A stretch of DNA of 64,000 nucleotides from Pirellulales bacterium (lineage in GTDB: Bacteria; Planctomycetota; Planctomycetia; Pirellulales; JACPPG01), in contig DASZWQ010000050.1 of the NCBI GenBank assembly GCA_035546535.1, forward strand, positions 124,001-188,000, written 5' to 3'. Of the stretch, positions 61,097-64,000 are shown in pieces. A model generated the notes under the pieces. That model did not search any database and was not told where the DNA came from. It saw nothing but the letters and a program-made list of their open reading frames with translations. Numbering within the stretch: position 1 is the first letter of the stretch; each line of letters begins with the position of its first letter. The position numbers and the translations under genes were made by a program.

Positions 61097-62401
61097 TTGG
61101 CGCGGTGGTCCTTCTTATTCTCCAACTTCTTCGCCAAGAAACGTGGCGAGCGGCGCACGGGCTCGAGCGCCGTCGGCCGCGCTGCGCTAGGGCTGTTTGC
61201 GGCGATTTTCTTCACCGCAGGCATGATCGCTCTGGCTTTTATCCTGCTGAAAATCTCGATTCCTGAATGGCGCGTCAATCACCAGTTTGTCGAGACGACT
61301 TGTAAAGTCGTTTCCACGCAAGTCGCAACCGATGATGCCGGTTTAAAACGGCCCGAGTTCGAGGTCGCGTACAAGGCCGAGGGACAGCCGGTGATTGCCT
61401 GGAGCCGGTATGACATTGCCGGCACGTATCAAGCCGAAGAAACCGCCGACAAACTGCTGGCCGACTTCGCCCCGGGCACCGAATGCGATTGCTGGTACGA
61501 TCCACGCGACCCGCAGACCGTCGTGCTCGCGCGCGGGTATACGCTGTCCGCCTGGCTCACGCCCCTGTTGCCGGCCGCGTTTATTTTCCTGGGGGGCGGC
61601 GGGTTAATCTTTGCCATTCTCACCTGGGGAAAGTCAACCGAACGCATCGCCGCGACGACCCCCAGCACTGCGGGGCTCGACTTTATCTTGCCGGCGCAGC
61701 ACGGAGCGTCGACCATATTTCCGTCGGTGCCCGATTTCCAGGATTTGAACGACAGCCCAGGCACCTTCTTGCGATACCGATTGACGCCCGGGTCCGGAGA
61801 CTGGGTTACGATCGCGATCGCCGTCGTTTGCGCGTTTTGGAACGTGGCGCTGATCGTGTTCGCGCGGATGGCAGTGCAGAGCTTCGCGCGCGGCGAGCGC
61901 GATTGGTGGTTGGCGATCTTCGTCGTCTTGCTCTTGGCCGTCGGCATTTTCTCGTTGGTGCTGTTCCTGCGCCGATTGTTGATCACGGCCAGCGTCGGGC
62001 CCACGCTGGTCGAAATCTCGGCGCACCCGCTGGTGCCCGGCGCCGCCTACGAGGTTTACGTCTCTCAGGCCGGGCGCATGGCGGTGGAAAAGCTCAGCGT
62101 CGCCCTGGTGTGCGAGGAAGTTGCCGTCTATCGCCAGGGCACGAACACGCGGAAGACGACGCGCCGCGTCTTCGAGCAACCGCTGGTCACGCGCGAATCG
62201 TTCACGATCGGCCATGGGGCGATGTTCGAAGCGCGCACGCGGCTGCAAGTGCCTTATGACGCCATGCACTCGTTCAAGTCGGCACATAACCGTATCGACT
62301 GGAAGCTGGTCGTCGCCGGCACGGTGAAGCGGTGGCCCGATTTCGAGCGAGGATTTCCGGTCGTGATCCGCCCGCGTCAGCCGCAGGGAGCGACTTCGTG
62401 A
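61097..62401 (+). CDS. DUF3592 membrane protein
   Basis: 434 residues from a TTG at 61097, chosen for GGAG eight bases upstream and the sensible beginning ARWSFLFSNFFAKKRGE; the frame opens at 60980. Membrane helices lie at about 25-50, 150-172, 235-255 and 270-290. The DUF3592 region (about 55-170) has a beta domain with YDPRDPQTVVLARGY. The C-terminal 130 residues are beta-rich and resemble an arrestin-like module (SAHPLVPGAAYEVYVSQAG). The next gene starts inside this stop (GTGA, 62398-62401). Function unknown. Confidence 0.75.
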   Translation: MARWSFLFSNFFAKKRGERRTGSSAVGRAALGLFAAIFFTAGMIALAFILLKISIPEWRVNHQFVETTCKVVSTQVATDDAGLKRPEFEVAYKAEGQPVIAWSRYDIAGTYQAEETADKLLADFAPGTECDCWYDPRDPQTVVLARGYTLSAWLTPLLPAAFIFLGGGGLIFAILTWGKSTERIAATTPSTAGLDFILPAQHGASTIFPSVPDFQDLNDSPGTFLRYRLTPGSGDWVTIAIAVVCAFWNVALIVFARMAVQSFARGERDWWLAIFVVLLLAVGIFSLVLFLRRLLITASVGPTLVEISAHPLVPGAAYEVYVSQAGRMAVEKLSVALVCEEVAVYRQGTNTRKTTRRVFEQPLVTRESFTIGHGAMFEARTRLQVPYDAMHSFKSAHNRIDWKLVVAGTVKRWPDFERGFPVVIRPRQPQGATS

Positions 62402-62802
62402 CCACCGCCGCGCTGAACCTCCTGATTCTTCCCGACGGCCGCGTCGATTTCGCGCCGGGCGAGACGCTGTCCCTCGAATACACGCTCGATCCCGCCTGCG
62501 CCGACGACATCGAGGCGCTGGAAATCTCGGTCCTCTGGTACACCGAGGGGAAGGGGGACGAGGACATGGCGGTGCATTTCTTCGAGCGCATTGAGCGCGA
62601 AGCTGTCGGGTTCGTCGACTTTCGTCAGCCGCGACGGTTCGACACGATTCTGCCCAACTCGCCGCTGAGCTACGAGGGCGTGATCGTGAAGATTCACTGG
62701 TGCGTGCGGGCCCGCGCGTTTTTGGCCCGCGGAAAGCAACTGGTCGAGGAGCGCCCGTTTCGGTTGGGTAATATTCCGCCCGCCCGCGCCGTCCTGCCAT
62801 GA
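62398..62802 (+). CDS. Arrestin-like small protein
   Basis: 134 residues from a GTG at 62398 overlapping the previous stop. A beta-rich chain with LPDGRVDFAPGETLSLEYTL and IVKIHWCVRARAFLARGK recalls the N-terminal arrestin fold (as in Spo0M-like or vacuolar-sorting proteins). No signal peptide or membrane segment. Its stop overlaps the next start (ATGA, 62799-62802). Function unknown; its fold repeats that of the preceding protein's C-terminus, suggesting that they interact. Confidence 0.7.
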   Translation: MTTAALNLLILPDGRVDFAPGETLSLEYTLDPACADDIEALEISVLWYTEGKGDEDMAVHFFERIEREAVGFVDFRQPRRFDTILPNSPLSYEGVIVKIHWCVRARAFLARGKQLVEERPFRLGNIPPARAVLP

Positions 62803-63470
62803 GCGACAGTGCCGATCCGCGGCGTAAGACGGCGGGCGACGCCGAACAAACGGCCGCCGAGTCGCTGGACCACCAGCGGTCCGACCCCGCGAATCCCTTC
62901 TCCACCCGACGCACGCGGCCGGGTGCGATCGCTTTCATCTTTCGTGCTGGCGAAAGTCCTGCGGCCTTGGTTAAGCGACTCGAAGAAAACGGTTGGCGAG
63001 GCGAGATCGTCGGCCCGCACGGCAGCGGCAAATCGACACTCCTATGTGCCCTGCTACCGGCAATCAAATCGACCGGGCGAGAGCCGATCGTTGTTACCTT
63101 GCACGACGGCGAGCGTTCGCTGACCACTCACTGGGACGCGCTGACCGCGACCGGCGCGAAGACGTTGCTCGTAATCGACGGTTACGAGCAGCTATCACGA
63201 TGGAGCCGCTGGCGGCTGCGACGTTTCTGCAAGAGCCGCGGTTGCGGCTTATTGGTCACGGCACACGTTTCCGTCGGCTTGCCGGCACTGGCGAGTACGA
63301 CCGCGGACTTTGAAACCGCGCTCGCCGTCGTGCGCGCGCTTGGGAGCGATTGTGCGGCCCTTGACCGCGCGACCATCGAGCGGTCGTGGCACGCGCATTG
63401 CGGGAATCTACGCGAGGTCTTGTTTGACCTGTATGACTTGCACGAGTTGCGCAGATTGGAGCGGCGCTGA
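62799..63470 (+). CDS. P-loop ATPase, small
   Basis: 223 residues. Walker A is EIVGPHGSGKSTLLCALL (about residues 68-85); Walker B is KTLLVIDGYEQLS (about 122-134). The region between resembles STAND or AAA+ ATPases that load chains, but the protein is shorter than such enzymes and has no obvious sensor domain. A disordered polar N-terminus (about 1-45) precedes the domain. It is translationally coupled to the arrestin-like gene, forming a three-gene unit with the DUF3592 protein. Confidence 0.78.
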   Translation: MSDSADPRRKTAGDAEQTAAESLDHQRSDPANPFSTRRTRPGAIAFIFRAGESPAALVKRLEENGWRGEIVGPHGSGKSTLLCALLPAIKSTGREPIVVTLHDGERSLTTHWDALTATGAKTLLVIDGYEQLSRWSRWRLRRFCKSRGCGLLVTAHVSVGLPALASTTADFETALAVVRALGSDCAALDRATIERSWHAHCGNLREVLFDLYDLHELRRLERR

Positions 63471-63654
63471 AAATCGTCGGCCTGTCGACTTGCATGACCT
63501 AAGCTTAGTCAAACTTCGTATGGCCAGAGAGGCAAAAGAGGCTGCGCAGGTTGCGGACGATTGGTTCGCTGGCAGCCGCTACAAGCGTTGCAAGCGGCAA
63601 GGTTTCGCTGATCGAAAAGTACAACCAATTAGTGCGTTTGCCCTGCCCAACTGC

Positions 63655-63683
63655 TTGACAGTTACAAACGGAATATTTCTAAC
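63655..63683 (+). promoter_or_regulatory. Promoter of the gene at 63726
   Basis: -35 TTGACA (63655-63660), 17-base spacer, -10 TCTAAC (63678-63683). Confidence 0.45.
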
Positions 63684-63725
63684 CAACTAATGCGGATTAC
63701 TCCACTGCGTCGGGGGTGCTTGAAC

Positions 63726-64000
63726 ATGATACCAATGAAGCTGCGTCACGCGTTGATGGCCACGGCCTTCGCCGGGCTTTCGATCATTCAACCGAGCGAG
63801 AGCAAGGCGATCTTTCATTGGTGCAACAAGTGCGCGCCGGCACCGGTCGCCGCGCCCGCTCCTGCATACGTAGCGCCACCAGCGGTCAGCTACTACGCTC
63901 CGTGCGCGCCGCCGACGGTGGTGAACTACGTGCCGCAGACGTACTATCGGCCGGTCGTCGTGAACACACCGGTGACTTCCTATCAACCGGTGACCAGTTG
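63726..64000 (+). CDS. Secreted Pro/Tyr-rich protein, 3' end outside the window
   Basis: The frame is open from ATG 63726 to the window edge (91 codons seen). Signal peptide MIPMKLRHALMATAFAGLS ends near SKAIFHW; a second ATG at 63735 is an alternative. The mature part has two Cys (HWCNKCAPAP), then Pro/Ala/Tyr/Val low complexity (APAPAYVAPPAVSYYAP). It resembles the secreted protein at 11892. Such proteins are frequent in planctomycetes; no function known. Confidence 0.75.
   Translation, partial: MIPMKLRHALMATAFAGLSIIQPSESKAIFHWCNKCAPAPVAAPAPAYVAPPAVSYYAPCAPPTVVNYVPQTYYRPVVVNTPVTSYQPVTS

Overview
The window is GC-rich, densely coded bacterial chromosome that most resembles a planctomycete of the Pirellulales type. 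This rests on gene families seen together: an NPCBM-domain secreted protein, two PQQ-like beta-propeller proteins, several Gly/Pro/Tyr-rich secreted proteins and lipoproteins, a tetrahydromethanopterin (H4MPT) biosynthesis cluster, a stand-alone RNA polymerase alpha-CTD protein, and a NagB-LmbE fusion. The lineage is inferred from gene content, not from a marker gene. I see no rRNA, tRNA, CRISPR array, insertion sequence or prophage.

Layout. 1-8354: a tightly packed plus-strand operon of envelope proteins: a coiled-coil protein (cut by the window edge), a secreted poly-Gln protein, an NPCBM protein, an HtrA-like protease with an intact His-Asp-Ser triad, two tandem trypsin-fold paralogues that have lost all three catalytic residues (the second also carries two PDZ domains and an alpha/beta-hydrolase domain without its nucleophile), and a small membrane protein. 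8379-12365: a palindromic repeat, a short SecA-like ATPase, and two secreted or lipoprotein genes on the minus strand. 12625-15638: an amidohydrolase-CBM9 gene interrupted by an in-frame TAG, facing a BNR sialidase-like gene. 15913-23168: proB, the nagB-lmbE fusion, lexA with a striking inverted repeat over its promoter, ogt, a conserved hypothetical gene and an aminotransferase. 23169-24000: a mostly non-coding stretch with a 23-residue Lys/Ala peptide gene that has its own promoter, Shine-Dalgarno site and terminator. 24000-34888: a PP-loop ATPase with rnc, a DegP-like protease, a degenerate CobB-like protein, a DUF2065-like gene, pdxJ, dapA, a glycosyltransferase, a HemL-like aminotransferase and an SDR.

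34898-41130: a zinc-ribbon protein, then the H4MPT cluster on the minus strand (degenerate SDR, dihydropteroate-synthase-like, DUF447, RFAP synthase), with a divergent acyltransferase. 41151-45460: a propeller protein, parvulin PpiC, a small lipoprotein, a cysteine-free Cu,Zn superoxide dismutase, an FKBP and a small monooxygenase-like protein, perhaps an envelope folding and oxidative-stress set. 45662-47385: xdhC and mocA. 47576-52856: a three-gene ABC-2 system. 52888-56275: a GGDEF protein, then pyrB and pyrC. 56288-63470: a UvrD/PcrA helicase, the alpha-CTD protein, a PQQ propeller protein and a coupled DUF3592 / arrestin-like / P-loop ATPase trio. The window ends inside another secreted Pro/Tyr-rich gene.

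The strongest candidates for undescribed biology are the protease-pseudoprotease operon, the 23-residue basic peptide gene, the DUF3592/arrestin/ATPase module, and a recurring theme of pseudoenzymes: two trypsin-like proteins, one alpha/beta-hydrolase domain, one CobB-like protein and one SDR.
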